This document shows, in pieces, positions 9,766-19,345 of a stretch of 64,000 nt of DNA. Within the stretch, counting starts at the first letter, position 1. Each line of letters opens with the position of its first letter. The stretch lies in assembly GCF_000980885.2 (NCBI RefSeq), contig NZ_LBDA02000052.1:1-64000 (forward strand). Direction: 5' to 3'. Position numbers and translations under genes: made by a program. Source of the stretch: Streptomyces malaysiense. Lineage in GTDB: Bacteria; Actinomycetota; Actinomycetes; Streptomycetales; Streptomycetaceae. The notes beneath the pieces were generated by a model, which worked only from the letters and a program-made list of their open reading frames with translations, was not told the DNA's origin and did not search any database.

Positions 9766-11025
9766 ATGCGCGTGCTGTTCGTTCCGGCGGCCATGAGGCC
9801 GCACTTCTACCCGCTGGTGACACTCGCCTGGGCCTTCAGAGCCGCCGGTCACGACGTCCGCGTGGCGGGCCAGCCGTCCATCGTCGAACAGATCGCCCGG
9901 TCCGGGCTGCCCGCCGTGTGCGTGGGCGCCGAGCACGACCTGCTCCAGAACATGCGGGAGATCTTCCAGAACCCGGCGGTCGACCTGGCGGCGGTTCGGC
10001 GGCGCATGTCCCGCGTCGCCACCGGCGGGCGCAGCCCGAAGTGGGACAGGGCGGCCCTACGGGAGCTCACGCCCGAGGAGGAGCGGCTGCGCGAGCAGGT
10101 GACCTACCGGCCGCACACCATGGCGGCCGAGGCGATGGCGGCGGACCTGGTGCCGTTCGCCCGTGAGTGGGGTCCCGACCTCGTCGTCAGCGACCCCCTG
10201 CCCTACGTGTCGTCCCTCGTGGCGGAGGTGCTGCAGGTGCCCCTGGTACGCCACCTGTGGGGACCGAACTCCACCCGCCGGCTGGCCGGGCACGGCGGGC
10301 CGACGGACCGCACCGCGGCGGACGCCTGGCCGACGGAGCTGGTGGCCCTCTTCGAGAAGTACGGGGCCAGGGTGCGTGACGACCACGCGCGCCTGACCGT
10401 CGACCCGACGCCCACCCGTATGCAGATCGACGACATCCCCCACCGCCTCCCGGTCCGCTACGTGCCCTACAACGGCTCGGGCACCGTCCCCGGCTGGTTG
10501 ACCGAGCCCGCCGGGCGGCCCAGGGTCTGCGTCACCTGGGGCACCACGACCGCGGCGCTCACCAGCCGTGAGAAGTACGTGGTGCCGACGATCCTGGAGG
10601 AGCTGCTGGAGCTGGACGTCGAGGTCGTCGCGACGCTCAACCGGGAGGAACGCGAGAAGCTGGGCGAACTCGACGAGCGGGTGCGGCTCGTGGAGAACCT
10701 GCCTCTGGACTGGCTGCTGCCGACGTGCCACGCCATCGTGCACCAGGCCGGCGCGGGCACCATGCTGACCGCCGCGGCCCACGGCGTCCCCCAGGTGGCC
10801 GTGCCGCAGGCCACCGACCAGCCGTTCAACGCGGCGATGCTGCGCGGCACCGGCGCCGGGCTGACCGTCGACGTGGACGGGTTCCGCGACGGTGACATCC
10901 GCAGGACGGTGGCTGCCGCGATGAACGACGTGTCGGTGCGGGAGTCCGCCCGCCGGCTGCGCGAGGAGGTGCGGGAACAGCCTTCCCCGGCGGAAGTCGT
11001 CGCGACGCTGGAGAAGCTGGTGTGA
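9766..11025 (+). CDS. Macrolide-type glycosyltransferase (EryCIII/DesVII-like, GT1)
   Basis: A 419-residue GT-B fold enzyme expected to move an activated deoxysugar onto a polyketide aglycone in the cytoplasm. The N-terminus MRVLFVPAAMRPHFYPLV is typical of macrolide glycosyltransferases. The C-terminal nucleotide-sugar site reads HQAGAGTMLTAAAHGVPQ, followed by ATDQPFNA with the Asp-Gln that contacts the sugar. ATG 9766 is preferred over the upstream in-frame ATG at 9700 because AGGAGAAG lies 5-12 bases before it and the family starts here. It is divergent from the PKS and 122 bp upstream of the P450, so probably co-transcribed with it. Relatives such as DesVII and EryCIII need a P450-like partner protein; none is visible, and the neighbouring P450 looks catalytic. 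No deoxysugar genes are in the window, so the sugar is unknown. Confidence 0.9.
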   Translation: MRVLFVPAAMRPHFYPLVTLAWAFRAAGHDVRVAGQPSIVEQIARSGLPAVCVGAEHDLLQNMREIFQNPAVDLAAVRRRMSRVATGGRSPKWDRAALRELTPEEERLREQVTYRPHTMAAEAMAADLVPFAREWGPDLVVSDPLPYVSSLVAEVLQVPLVRHLWGPNSTRRLAGHGGPTDRTAADAWPTELVALFEKYGARVRDDHARLTVDPTPTRMQIDDIPHRLPVRYVPYNGSGTVPGWLTEPAGRPRVCVTWGTTTAALTSREKYVVPTILEELLELDVEVVATLNREEREKLGELDERVRLVENLPLDWLLPTCHAIVHQAGAGTMLTAAAHGVPQVAVPQATDQPFNAAMLRGTGAGLTVDVDGFRDGDIRRTVAAAMNDVSVRESARRLREEVREQPSPAEVVATLEKLV

Positions 11026-11147
11026 GGGCGTCGCCCGGTACGGACCGGCAGGACGACCGTGACCACACGGTGCCGGCTCCCGGGGGCCGGCACCGACATG
11101 AGCAACCGACCGCCGCTCGCGCGGACGCCAGGTGGAGGACTGCAGTG

Positions 11148-12335
11148 ATGCCCGACGAACCCCTTACCTTCCCGATGCCCAACACCGGTCTGTTCGATCC
11201 TCCCGAGGAAGTGCTGCGGATGCGCGAGGGGCGGCCGATCGCACGGGTCCGGTACCCCGACGGCGCTCTGGGATGGATCGTCACCAGGCACGCGTCCGTG
11301 CGCATGGTCCTCAGCGACCGGCGGTTCAGCGCCAGGAAGGAACTGCGCAGTTCGCCCCTGAGCAGCGTCCGGGACACCACGCCGGCGATGCCCGGGATGT
11401 TCACCGCGATGGACCCGCCCGGACACACCCGGTACCGGCGTCTGCTCACCGGCCAGTTCACCGTGCGGCGGATGCGCCGGCTGACCTCGCGCGTCGCGCG
11501 GGTCGCCGAGGACCACCTGGACAGGATGGCGAAGGCCGGGCCGCCCGTGGACCTGGTGCGGGCCTACGCGACGCCGATCCCCACGGTCATGATCAGCGAA
11601 CTGCTCGGCGTGCCTCCGGAGTACCGCGAGGACTTCCTGCACGAGACGGAGCAGATGCTCCGCCAGAACATCACCCCGCAGGAGAAGCGGCAGACCGTCG
11701 CCCGGCTCACCGAGCACGTGGGGAGGCTGGTGCGGCGCAAGCACGAGGAACCGGGCGACGACGTGCTCGGCGGCCTGGTGAGCAGCGGGGAGCTGACCGA
11801 TCAGGAGGCGGCCAACATGGGCTTCATGCTGCTCGCGGCCGGCCTCGACACGACGGCGAACATGTTGGGGCTGGGAACCCTGGCGCTGCTGCGCCACCCT
11901 GACCAGATCCCGGCGATCATCGACCCCGACAGGGTCGAGAACGCCGTGGAGGAGCTTCTGCGCTACCTGCCGATCATCCCGGGCACCATCAGGGCGGCCC
12001 TGGAGGACGTGGAGGTCGAGGGCGTGCGCGTCAAGGCCGGGGAATCCGTCATGGTCTCGCTGCCCGGAGGCAACCGGGACCCGGAGAAGTACCCCGACCC
12101 GGACGTGCTGGACCTGGACCGGCAGGCGGGTGGCCAACTCGCCTTCGGATACGGCATGCACCAGTGCCTCGGGCAGCAACTGGCCCGGGTCGAGATGAAG
12201 GTCGCCTTCCCGGCACTGTTCCGCCGCTTCCCCGACCTGTCGCTGGCGGTCCCGGTGGAGGAGGTGCCGTTGCGCACCGACATGGTCATCTTCGGCGTCC
12301 ACGCGCTCCCGGTGACGTGGTCCTGGACCTGCTGA
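11148..12335 (+). CDS. Cytochrome P450 monooxygenase (probable polyketide-tailoring)
   Basis: A 395-residue bacterial class I P450 that would hydroxylate or epoxidise a substrate using ferredoxin electrons. It has the I-helix LLAAGLDTTANM (oxygen-activating Asp-Thr-Thr), the ExxR of helix K in EELLRYLP, and the haem loop FGYGMHQCLGQQLAR with its Cys ligand, so it should be active and is not a Cys-less DesVIII/EryCII-type auxiliary protein. ATG 11148 is chosen because GGAGG sits at 11134-11138; the frame is open back to a GTG overlapping the glycosyltransferase stop, but that extension looks non-coding. It follows the glycosyltransferase and faces away from the PKS, which suggests late tailoring of the same product. 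There is no adjacent ferredoxin gene. Confidence 0.92.
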   Translation: MPDEPLTFPMPNTGLFDPPEEVLRMREGRPIARVRYPDGALGWIVTRHASVRMVLSDRRFSARKELRSSPLSSVRDTTPAMPGMFTAMDPPGHTRYRRLLTGQFTVRRMRRLTSRVARVAEDHLDRMAKAGPPVDLVRAYATPIPTVMISELLGVPPEYREDFLHETEQMLRQNITPQEKRQTVARLTEHVGRLVRRKHEEPGDDVLGGLVSSGELTDQEAANMGFMLLAAGLDTTANMLGLGTLALLRHPDQIPAIIDPDRVENAVEELLRYLPIIPGTIRAALEDVEVEGVRVKAGESVMVSLPGGNRDPEKYPDPDVLDLDRQAGGQLAFGYGMHQCLGQQLARVEMKVAFPALFRRFPDLSLAVPVEEVPLRTDMVIFGVHALPVTWSWTC

Positions 12336-12393
12336 CCCGGCCCGACGACGGAGGCCCCGCCCGCGGATCCGCCCGGCCGGCGGGCACGCGATG

Positions 12394-13300
12394 CCGTTGT
12401 TTGAGTTGGTCACGAAGGAGACCCGGTCCGGATCGATTTGCTCACCGCCAGCCACTCTGACGATGATCCGGTTCAGACAGTTGTGCACCACCAGGTGCGC
12501 CCAGACCTCCTGGCGGGCCGGGGCCGGCGTCGTCGAGCGAAGCACCTGTGCCGGGCCGCGCTGGAACGTCTTGACCTGGCGGTACGCCGACTCGACCTCC
12601 CACCGCTCGTGACACAAGGCTGCCGGCTCAGCCGCGGGGTAAGCCTCGATGTCCATCAGATCGGTCAGCAGTCGGATCATCTCGCCGCCGTCGACGCGGT
12701 ACTTGATCGCCCGCACCGTCACTCCGCCGGGATGTGAGGCCCGCTGACCGGCCAGGCTCATTCACCCCAGACAGCTGCCGTCCCGCGGCATCTTCGTCGG
12801 CCTGGACGCGACCGTCGACCGGGCTCGCAGCAGCAGGTGCGCTGCGGCACCCGTGTATGCCTTCCACAGCTCCACTCCGGGAAAGCCCCGGTCCATGATG
12901 ACCAGCATCCCGGCTGCCGGACTGGCCATCTGCACTGCCAGTTCCCGCTCGCCGCCGTTGAAGCTGCCGATCCGGGCGTCGATCGAGGTGTGCGTGCCGG
13001 TCTCCGTCAGCGTCACCACCCGCACCTGGGGGAACCCCGCCTCAGCCCAGCGGGCGTCGATCGGCCCGCCGAAGAACGCCAAGCCCTCCCCGATAGCGGG
13101 CAACCGGTCGGTCGAAGCGCGTCGCGGTCGCGCGTAACTGTAGCCTGCCCGGGGTCCGGCTTCGCCGCCTCGGCAGAGAAGTCGGCCGGCGGACACGAGT
13201 GTGACTCCGCCTCGCGCTGGGCGCTGACACGTTGCTGGTGGACGAGGCGGGTGTCGACGCCGGCGATCAGCGCGAGTGTCACGGCGGCTGCGGTCCACGC
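12394..13300 (-). pseudogene. IS4-family transposase remnant (nonsense-interrupted)
   Basis: The minus strand codes for DDE transposase segments, including LVIMDRGFPGVELW (second catalytic Asp region) and, further on, CHERWEVESAYRQVKTFQ (the Y-(2)-R-(3)-E-(6)-K-like signature with the catalytic Glu). The two parts are in the same frame, separated only by a TGA at 12762-12764. Recognisable homology stops near 13100 upstream, where the N-terminal half is frameshifted or replaced, and near 12395 downstream. No terminal repeats were found. It lies directly behind the P450 and marks the end of the visible polyketide locus. Confidence 0.8.
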
Positions 13301-13637
13301 AGCGCGGACGCGGGCTCGGTAAACACGCCGGCGCTGCGTGAACGCACCAGGAACTCCCGCTCCTCCTCGGAGCCGTCCTGCGGTTCAGCGGCGCGCTGCC
13401 ACGTCGCCCTCGTGCTGGATATGTACGTGGGTGATGCGGCAGCGCGGCCAGGTGCCGTGCCGGGCGGCGTGGGAGCGCGCCTCACCTGCCCGAGGCCGCC
13501 CAGGCCCAACTCGTGGTCACCGGACACCTGGGCGGCCCGCGCTCGTGCTCGCCGTCCTCCCCACTCGCTTCAGCATCGGACCAGGTGACGGGAAGAGCGG
13601 TCCGTGCCATCCGGCGACGGCGCTCGACCACCGCGGT
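13301..13637. other. Intergenic, no supported gene
   Basis: About 340 bases between the IS4 remnant and the beta-propeller gene. A short plus-strand stretch around 13490-13530 reads like a protein fragment (AQLVVTGHLGG) but breaks at once. No promoter, repeat or RNA was recognised. Confidence 0.4.
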
Positions 13638-15200
13638 TCAGGAGTCGGTGATGCGGAGCAGTCCGCCGACACAACCCACATACGCCGAACCGTCGGCCCC
13701 GATCGACACCGGGGCGTAATGGTTGTTGAACAGTGGTCCGGCGCCTGCCAGCCGACTCCACGCCCGCTTGCCCGTCCGGACGTCCAATGCCGTGAGGTAC
13801 CAGGCGTCCGGAGTTCCGGCAGAGTGCTCTTTGGGCTTGAAGGCCAGTTCCGCGGCGGACGGATGGGTGTAGGTGTAGAGCAGCCCATTGCCCAGTGCCA
13901 CTTTGCTGACCACGCTTGGGATGCGCTCAGTGGTGTTGGACCAGGCGATGGTGCAGCTCCGGCGCGCGTAGTCGACGTGGACCCGGACCACACCGGGGAC
14001 CGTGTCGGACGTCCGCTTCCCGAGAAGCCCCTTGAGCAGCGTTTTGCCGTCGGCCGTGTACCCGTAGTTGTTCTCGGCTATCAGATCGCCGTCCACCGCA
14101 ATCAGACCGTTCTCGTCGGCTCCTCTCCACGCCGGGAAGACAGGCTCGGAGCACACTTTGGCCGGACCGGCCTTTCCACGGGCCATCACCAGCACGTGCA
14201 TCCTCGGATCGGCGTTGTCCGTGATCGCCACGTATCCGCCGCCGGGCCCGGACGCCGGGCCGATGAGAGTCGGGGTGGTACCGCTGCCCCGGTCGAACTG
14301 ACCAGGCTTTCGCCGGGTGCCCCTGTCGTACACCGCCCGCCAGGTCACCTGGGGTGCTCCCTCCGCACCCGCGTCGAACCGGTAGAGCGCATGGTCACTG
14401 ACGACGAACACCCCGCCCGACTCGTCGACCGCGATGCTGTTGGCGATCTGCTCGCCGCGCAGTGTCTGAGACCGCACGACGCCAGTGGCCAGGTCGAGGG
14501 TGCCGACGACACCGCTCCCGGTCACAAACCACAGCAGCCCCGACCAGTCAGGCAGGGCAGAGACGATCCCAGCGGTGCCGATGACCGGTTTCAGGTCATA
14601 ACTGCGCTGGGTCACGAAGCTGTTGCCCTTCACCGCCACGATCTGGACGTCACCGGTCTTGGTCGGGACGACCACGCGATCCTTGTCGTCCAGATAGAAG
14701 TATCCGCCGCCCGTCACGTCCGTGGTGCTTGTACCGACGGTTCCCGGGAGTTTCATGCTGGCGATCGTGTGCAGGTCGCCCGGGTCCAGCAGCATCAGTC
14801 GCGGCGCGCGCCCCGGGGCCAGGCAGACGGTGACCAGCCGGCCCCTGGAATCGAACGTGACCGAGCCGCACAGCCCGCCCTGCAGCCGGGTCCGTACGGT
14901 CAGACCGTGTCCCGCGGGGCCTTCTTGGGCGTAGGTGTCCGTCTGATAGGCGTCGTCGTGCAGGTTGCTCGTGCCGTTGGGCGCCATGAAGGGATGACGG
15001 GGGACGGCCGGGGCATCGACCGGGTCTGCCACGACCGCGTGACCGGTGAACGGCTCGAGGTGTGCCGCACGAGGATCGCCGGGTATGGGCAGGGCGGGTA
15101 AGCGGGGATGTTCTGCCGCCGCGGTGGCCGGCAGTGCGGCAAGCCACACTGCGGCCGCCACGAATAACACGAATAACAGGAAAAAGCGTCCTCCACGCAT
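13638..15200 (-). CDS. Secreted PQQ-like beta-propeller protein
   Basis: A 520-residue protein with a clear Sec signal peptide (MRGGRFFLLFVLFVAAAVWL, then AALPATAAAEHP). The body is built of repeated blades with Gly/Asp-rich turns such as GLLWFVTGSGVVGTLDLATG, ENGLIAVDGDLIAENNYGY and DVRTGKRAWSRLAGAG, the last being the A-W-x-x blade signature of PQQ/quinoprotein-like propellers. No catalytic residues can be assigned, so it may be a structural or binding protein rather than an enzyme. It ends GLLRITDS. The gene stands alone between IS remnants on both sides. The start is fixed by the signal peptide. What it binds is unknown. Confidence 0.85.
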   Translation of the reverse strand: MRGGRFFLLFVLFVAAAVWLAALPATAAAEHPRLPALPIPGDPRAAHLEPFTGHAVVADPVDAPAVPRHPFMAPNGTSNLHDDAYQTDTYAQEGPAGHGLTVRTRLQGGLCGSVTFDSRGRLVTVCLAPGRAPRLMLLDPGDLHTIASMKLPGTVGTSTTDVTGGGYFYLDDKDRVVVPTKTGDVQIVAVKGNSFVTQRSYDLKPVIGTAGIVSALPDWSGLLWFVTGSGVVGTLDLATGVVRSQTLRGEQIANSIAVDESGGVFVVSDHALYRFDAGAEGAPQVTWRAVYDRGTRRKPGQFDRGSGTTPTLIGPASGPGGGYVAITDNADPRMHVLVMARGKAGPAKVCSEPVFPAWRGADENGLIAVDGDLIAENNYGYTADGKTLLKGLLGKRTSDTVPGVVRVHVDYARRSCTIAWSNTTERIPSVVSKVALGNGLLYTYTHPSAAELAFKPKEHSAGTPDAWYLTALDVRTGKRAWSRLAGAGPLFNNHYAPVSIGADGSAYVGCVGGLLRITDS

Positions 15201-15598
15201 CGCGTGACCGCCTTCCAGGAATCAGAGGGCCCGCAAGCTACTATCAAACCGTTTCAGGCACAACGGAATGCGCCGCGTTCTCATGTCACCGCTGTACCTG
15301 TGAAAACCGTCGACACGCAGAGATGGCCTGATTCCGGTGTCGCTCGCCGCAAGACGAGTGAACTCTGCGGCTGACCTCGATTCTTCGGCGGTGCTCGTGG
15401 GCTGACGGGTCCGGCTGGCCGCCCGGTCTATCCTCTGTTGTTCGAGGACGGGCGGTCGCGTGACACTGCGGGTGCGCCGGCTTCCACGGGCCGGTGTACT
15501 GCTGTTTCTCCTCCCGCTTCCGGGCGGCGGCCGTCTGCCGGGCTCGCCGCGAAGAGATGGATGTGGAACCGGAAGAGACCGGTGCTGCTGAGGGACTG
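15201..15598. other. Intergenic, no supported gene
   Basis: About 400 bases upstream of the beta-propeller gene. The part nearest the gene is less GC-rich (around 15235-15310) and probably holds its promoter; the rest has no readable protein or RNA. Confidence 0.35.
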
Positions 15599-15905
15599 AT
15601 GGAGCGGATCGCCGCGATCGATGTGGCGAAGGCGTCGGGGTGGTGTGCATGCGATTGCCCCACCAGAGCCGGGAAGTCCGCGGTGTCCAGGAGATCTGGA
15701 ATGTCGCCGCGACCACGAACGCGGTCCTCGAACTGGGTGACCGGCTGCTGTGCCAGGGCGTCACACGGGTGGTGATGGAGGCAACCGGCTCGTGTCGGAA
15801 GGTGTTCTTCTCCCTCTTGGAGGGCCGGGGCCTGGAGTGCTGGCTCGTCGATGCCCGGGACGTGAAGAACCTGCCCGGCCGGCCCAGGACCGACAAGCTG
15901 GGGTC
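15599..15905 (+). pseudogene. IS110-family transposase N-terminal fragment (frameshifted)
   Basis: MERIAAIDVAKASG begins the RuvC-like DEDD domain of IS110 transposases. It continues in another frame with VCMRLPHQSREVRGVQEIW, then GVTRVVMEATGSCRKVFF and LVDARDVKNLPGRPRTDKL, a well conserved IS110 block. One base missing from a G run near 15637 explains the frame change. Homology ends around 15905, where an unrelated sequence follows, so the catalytic C-terminal Ser region is gone. Confidence 0.8.
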
Positions 15906-16094
15906 CCGTCGGGACTTCCCGGGGGTCACGGTGAGCCGGCGGCTCGGTGAGCCGGATCTGTTGATCACCACGGCCGGCGGGGCGGTGGCGGCCGGCCACC
16001 GTGAGCGCGCCCTCGACGGGACGGCGGCCACGGTCCGCGACTCCGGCCCCGCGGTCGCGCTGGAACGGGCGGTGCTGACCGCGTTCACCCAGGT

Positions 16095-16400
16095 CCCACG
16101 GAACAGTGGTAGCGCCCGGCATCCAGCTCGCGGGCCCGGATCTGCGCGGGCGGCAGCTCGGCGTACTCGCCCGAGTTCATCAGCTCCAGGACCACCGCCC
16201 GCTCCTCGGGTGTGAGGGATGAGGGCTGGACCTGCTGTTTTCTGGGTTTCCGCTCGGGCGGGGGCCGCAGCCGGCGGTAGTGGGTGGCCCGGGAGCGGCC
16301 GGTCAGTCGGCACGCGGCCGTGATGCCCAGTTCGCCCTGGACGCCGGTGAACGCGTCGTCGGCCACCGGTTCGGCGGCAGCGTTCAGTCCGCGCCCTCGG
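16095..16400 (-). pseudogene. IS3-family transposase OrfB, N-terminal fragment
   Basis: Overlapping orfA in the -1 frame, this fragment reads ITAACRLTGRSRATHYRR (OrfB N-terminus) and continues to ELPPAQIRARELDAGRYH before the junction with unrelated DNA. The rve integrase domain with its DDE residues is missing, so it is inactive. Confidence 0.75.
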
Positions 16401-16767
16401 AGATCATTTCCAAGAGCGCGGAAGCTTTTCCCATGACTTCCAACGCGGCCTTGTTCCGGGCCAGTTCCTTCTCCAGCCGTTCTACCTGGCGGCGCAGCTT
16501 CTCGTTCTCCGTCTCGGCGGCAGGCTTCTTCGGCCGGGCCGGACTGGTCCTCTGGTCGACCAGCTTCTCCAGAGCCCCGGCATCCCGCGCGGCCCGCCAT
16601 TCCTTGACGTGCGAGTGGTACAGACGCTCGCGGCGCAGGACCGCGCCCTTCTCGTTCTTCGGGGCGGCGTCGTATTCGGCGACGATCCGCAGCTTGTACT
16701 CCGGGCTGAAGGTGCGGCGCTTCGGCCGGGGAGCGGGGTCGGACCCGACGGGGGTGGTGCTGGTCAT
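16384..16767 (-). CDS. IS3-family transposase OrfA (helix-turn-helix)
   Basis: A 127-residue protein. The N-terminal helix-turn-helix has RTFSPEYKLRIVAEYDAA and a second helix in VLRRERLYHSHVKEW. The C-terminal leucine zipper is in ENEKLRRQVERLEKELARNK. In intact elements OrfA joins OrfB by -1 frameshifting near its 3' end; the overlapping orfB frame is present but truncated. OrfA alone binds terminal repeats and cannot transpose. Confidence 0.8.
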   Translation of the reverse strand: MTSTTPVGSDPAPRPKRRTFSPEYKLRIVAEYDAAPKNEKGAVLRRERLYHSHVKEWRAARDAGALEKLVDQRTSPARPKKPAAETENEKLRRQVERLEKELARNKAALEVMGKASALLEMISEGAD

Positions 16768-16839
16768 GAGGGGGTGGTTCTCCTGTCGTGCCCTCTCAGG
16801 CTAACCCGACGAAGCGAGACGTCTCACCCAAGGCTGACA

Positions 16840-17124
16840 GAGAGGGACCCGCCCGTACTCTCCTGACCGCTCGGCGTCGTCCAGTCGCAGCTCGGGCATC
16901 CCGTTCTTCCATGCCGGCCACAGCAATCCGGGATTGAGCCCCCACAGGAGTGTGCCGGTCGTGGCGTCGGACAGGGCGCTGCCCATGATGCCGGGAACGA
17001 TCACGACGGCGTCGTGCGTGACATCTTCCAGTGGAGCGTGCCCCGACCGCGGCGCCCCTAAGCTGCCTGCCTGATTTACCACTTCGTCCCCCAGGGTGAT
17101 GTTTCCGGGAACAATAGCCACCAC
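16840..17124 (-). pseudogene. Lipase/LCAT-like hydrolase N-terminal fragment cut by IS3
   Basis: The minus strand reads DAVVIVPGIMGSALSDA, the N-terminal signature of lecithin-cholesterol acyltransferase-like and related lipases, then LLWGLNPGLLWPAW and LRLDDAERSGEYGRV. Homology ends exactly where the IS3 tip begins, so an insertion followed by loss of the distal part probably removed the catalytic Ser, Asp and His. About 90 residues remain. The start is uncertain (GTG 17124 or internal). Confidence 0.65.
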
Positions 17125-17478
17125 ACCATGTCCAGGGGGAAAACCGCGTCATGCCGACCGGTCCCGGGCCGGCCCGGCTACGTCCGCCGACCGTGGCCTT
17201 CGACGGCGACGACGCTTGCGGAAGCGGCCACGACCTGGCCGCCGCCGAGCAGTTGCGCTCTGTCCGCGCATGGTTGACCGACCCACCCGGCACTCGGCGC
17301 GCGCCGCTTCACCGAAGAGCCCGCCGTGCCGCTGCTCGACCGGCGGGGCATCGAGGCGTTCCTGTCCCGACGGCCGCCTGCGGGAGGCCCCTGCCACGAC
17401 GGCCGGGTTGTGGCCATGGCGGTGCTCGCCGCGCCCGACGGCCCCTGGGGGCGCGGAGGAAGCATGCGGCGCGCCGCC
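17125..17478. other. Intergenic with possible broken coding remnants
   Basis: About 350 bases. The plus strand shows short protein-like pieces in different frames (VAFDGDDACGSGHDLAAAEQ; LLDRRGIEAFLSRR), as if a small gene had collected frameshifts. No family was recognised and no start can be justified. Confidence 0.3.
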
Positions 17479-18867
17479 TCAGAGGGTCTCCTGGAGCCAG
17501 TCGAAGACCACCTCGCAGTGGAGCTGGGGAGCCATCGGCGAGCAGTGCAGCTGGGCGCCCTCGGCGGCGGTGAGTTTCACGTAGTCCTTGGGGGAGGCCA
17601 GCTTGTCGTACAGCTCGCGGGCCTGGCCGGGATAGAACTGCTCACCCTCGTAGTCGAGGACCAGCATCGGCGTCCTGATCCTGCTCACCACGTCCGTGAC
17701 GGTGAGCGCCTGGATGGCGCGGGCCGGTGTGTAGAAGTCCGTGAACGTCTTCCCCTGCCGGGCGGCGAGCATCGCCGGGACGGAGAACGGCTCGAAGCGC
17801 TTCTTCATCGTCGCGGCGTCCGCTTCGGGCAGGCTCGGGACGACCTCCTTGTTCCAGATGTCGTTGGTCTCCGCCTTGCCCGGCCGCAGGATCTCCCGGA
17901 TCTCCGGGGGAAAGCCCCGCCACGGCTCCACGCAGCCGGGCATCGCGACGGCGGCGGCGAGCCGTGGCTCGAACGCGGCCGCCCGGGGCACCAGATCGCC
18001 CGCCATGCTCAGCCCGGTGAGCGCGATCTTCCCGGTGTCCACGTCCGGCCGCCGGGACAGCCAGTCGATCAGCGGAGCGACGACCTTCTCCCAGGTGGGC
18101 GTGAACGTCACCCGGTCCACGAACAGCAGCTGCCCCTGCCCGGGACCGTCGTAGACGAGCGCGTTCCAGCCCCGGTCCAGCGCCGCGGGCACCCCGTACG
18201 TCCACATGTCGACGTTCTGCCCGTCGCTGCCGTTGGTGAGGATGACCGTGGGCCGCCGCGACCCGGACCCGCCGGGCCGGAAGAACCACACCGGCAGGGG
18301 GGTCTTCCCGTACGGGACGCGGTCCGTCACCGGCTTCGGGTCGCACAGCGAGCAGAACCTGTCCCAGGCGGCCCGCCCCGCCCTGTACAGCCGCTCCTCG
18401 TCGCCGGGGGTGTCGGAGCCGAGGACGAAGAAGAGCGCCTGGCCGTAGTACTGCGCCGCCCGCAGGGCCCGGAAGCGCGTGGTCCGGCCGTCCGGTCTGC
18501 CGCCCTCGGGTGCCGCCATGAGCCGGTCGCCCAGCCGGCTGAACGTCGTGACGTACGACTGTGCGGACGGGCCCGCCTTGTTGATCGCGTTGACGGCGGT
18601 GAGCACCTCCCCGACCTCGGCCGCGCCCGCGCCGGACGCGCCGAGCGCGAACAGCCCGTTGAAGTTGTACGACGGGTCCTCGAAGAGCGCCATAGCGCCC
18701 GGCGTCAGATCCGCGCCCCGCGTGGTGCCGGAGGGCGACGGGCTCGCCCGGAGGTCCGGGGCGGCCGCCGAACGGCTGCACCCCGTGGCGAGGACGGCTC
18801 CGGCGCCGGCGGTCAGCAGGGTTCGCCGTGCGGGCCAGGCTGCCGGGCCGTTCGTTTCATGCGTCAC
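17479..18867 (-). CDS. Lipoprotein alpha/beta-hydrolase (dipeptidyl-peptidase/pseudooxynicotine-hydrolase-like)
   Basis: About 462 residues. The N-terminus RRTLLTAGAGAVLATGCS is a lipoprotein signal with Cys in the lipobox, so the protein is probably anchored outside the membrane. The catalytic domain shows VVFF-type strands, NALVYDGPGQGQ (oxyanion side), the nucleophile elbow GLSMAG, an acid in LVLDYEGEQFYPG and a late His in GAQLHCSPMAPQLH. The helical insert before the fold (residues ~40-160) is like that of 2,6-dihydropseudooxynicotine hydrolase relatives. GTG 18867 is preferred over a GTG seven codons upstream as a simpler leader. The substrate is unknown. It is a single gene next to a DUF1398 fragment. 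Confidence 0.82.
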   Translation of the reverse strand: MTHETNGPAAWPARRTLLTAGAGAVLATGCSRSAAAPDLRASPSPSGTTRGADLTPGAMALFEDPSYNFNGLFALGASGAGAAEVGEVLTAVNAINKAGPSAQSYVTTFSRLGDRLMAAPEGGRPDGRTTRFRALRAAQYYGQALFFVLGSDTPGDEERLYRAGRAAWDRFCSLCDPKPVTDRVPYGKTPLPVWFFRPGGSGSRRPTVILTNGSDGQNVDMWTYGVPAALDRGWNALVYDGPGQGQLLFVDRVTFTPTWEKVVAPLIDWLSRRPDVDTGKIALTGLSMAGDLVPRAAAFEPRLAAAVAMPGCVEPWRGFPPEIREILRPGKAETNDIWNKEVVPSLPEADAATMKKRFEPFSVPAMLAARQGKTFTDFYTPARAIQALTVTDVVSRIRTPMLVLDYEGEQFYPGQARELYDKLASPKDYVKLTAAEGAQLHCSPMAPQLHCEVVFDWLQETL

Positions 18868-19001
18868 ACCAGCCGACCGTAGGACCACGCGCGCCGGTGC
18901 CCGCCGCGCCGCACCCGGAGGGTCCCTCCGCGGATGCCCACCGCCCCACGGTCGGCCCAGCGCGGGGTCGCGGGCGACCGACCCTGAGGCATCCCGGCGG
19001 C

Positions 19002-19310
19002 TCAGGGGAGCGTGACGGTCGGGTAGTTCTCGGTGTAGGAGTCGCCGCCGGCGCCGTAGTAGGTGCAGGTGCGGGCGGCGGTGTCGACGTCGTACCAGAC
19101 GATCCCCGCGTCCCAGCAGCCGCGGACGAACTCCGGGAACGTCGTCTCGCCGGCCTGGTCCGCGCGCAGCGCTGCGATCAGCGCCGCCTCGTCGAACTGC
19201 GGCGCGAGCGCGAAACCGGTGACCAGGGGCTCGCCCTGGACCACGACGTCACCGTGCTCGGTCAGATACAGGAAGGCGTTGGCCGGTACGGCCATGCGGC
19301 AACGGGTCAC
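19002..19310 (-). pseudogene. DUF1398-family protein, N-terminally truncated
   Basis: The 102 codons from GTG 19310 match the C-terminal two thirds of DUF1398 proteins: TFPEFVRGCWDAGIVWYDVD then RTCTYYGAGGDSYTE. The typical N-terminal helix continues in frame a few codons further upstream (LRRLRQAGVTRC) and then ends at the TetR gene on the other strand, with no start codon of its own there. It was probably truncated by the rearrangement that brought the TetR gene alongside. The function of the family is unknown. Confidence 0.6.
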
Positions 19311-19345
19311 ACCGGCCTGGCGCAGGCGACGAAGCGCACCGTCCG

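Larger units (their letters stand above)
16095..16839 (-). mobile_element. Truncated IS3-family element (orfA + start of orfB)
   Basis: Minus-strand remnant with an intact orfA and the first ~90 codons of orfB, cut off near 16095 inside orfB (ELDAGRYHCSV). The outer tip probably lies near 16839, because the lipase-like frame on that side breaks exactly there and the tip begins TGTCAGCCTTGGGTGAG. The other terminal repeat is missing, so the element cannot move by itself. Confidence 0.7.

Noticed and set aside
10467..12761. Long minus-strand frame opposite the glycosyltransferase and P450
   Set aside because: Only its first ~120 codons (IS4 relic, 12395-12761) look like protein; the rest is the shadow of the two plus-strand genes.
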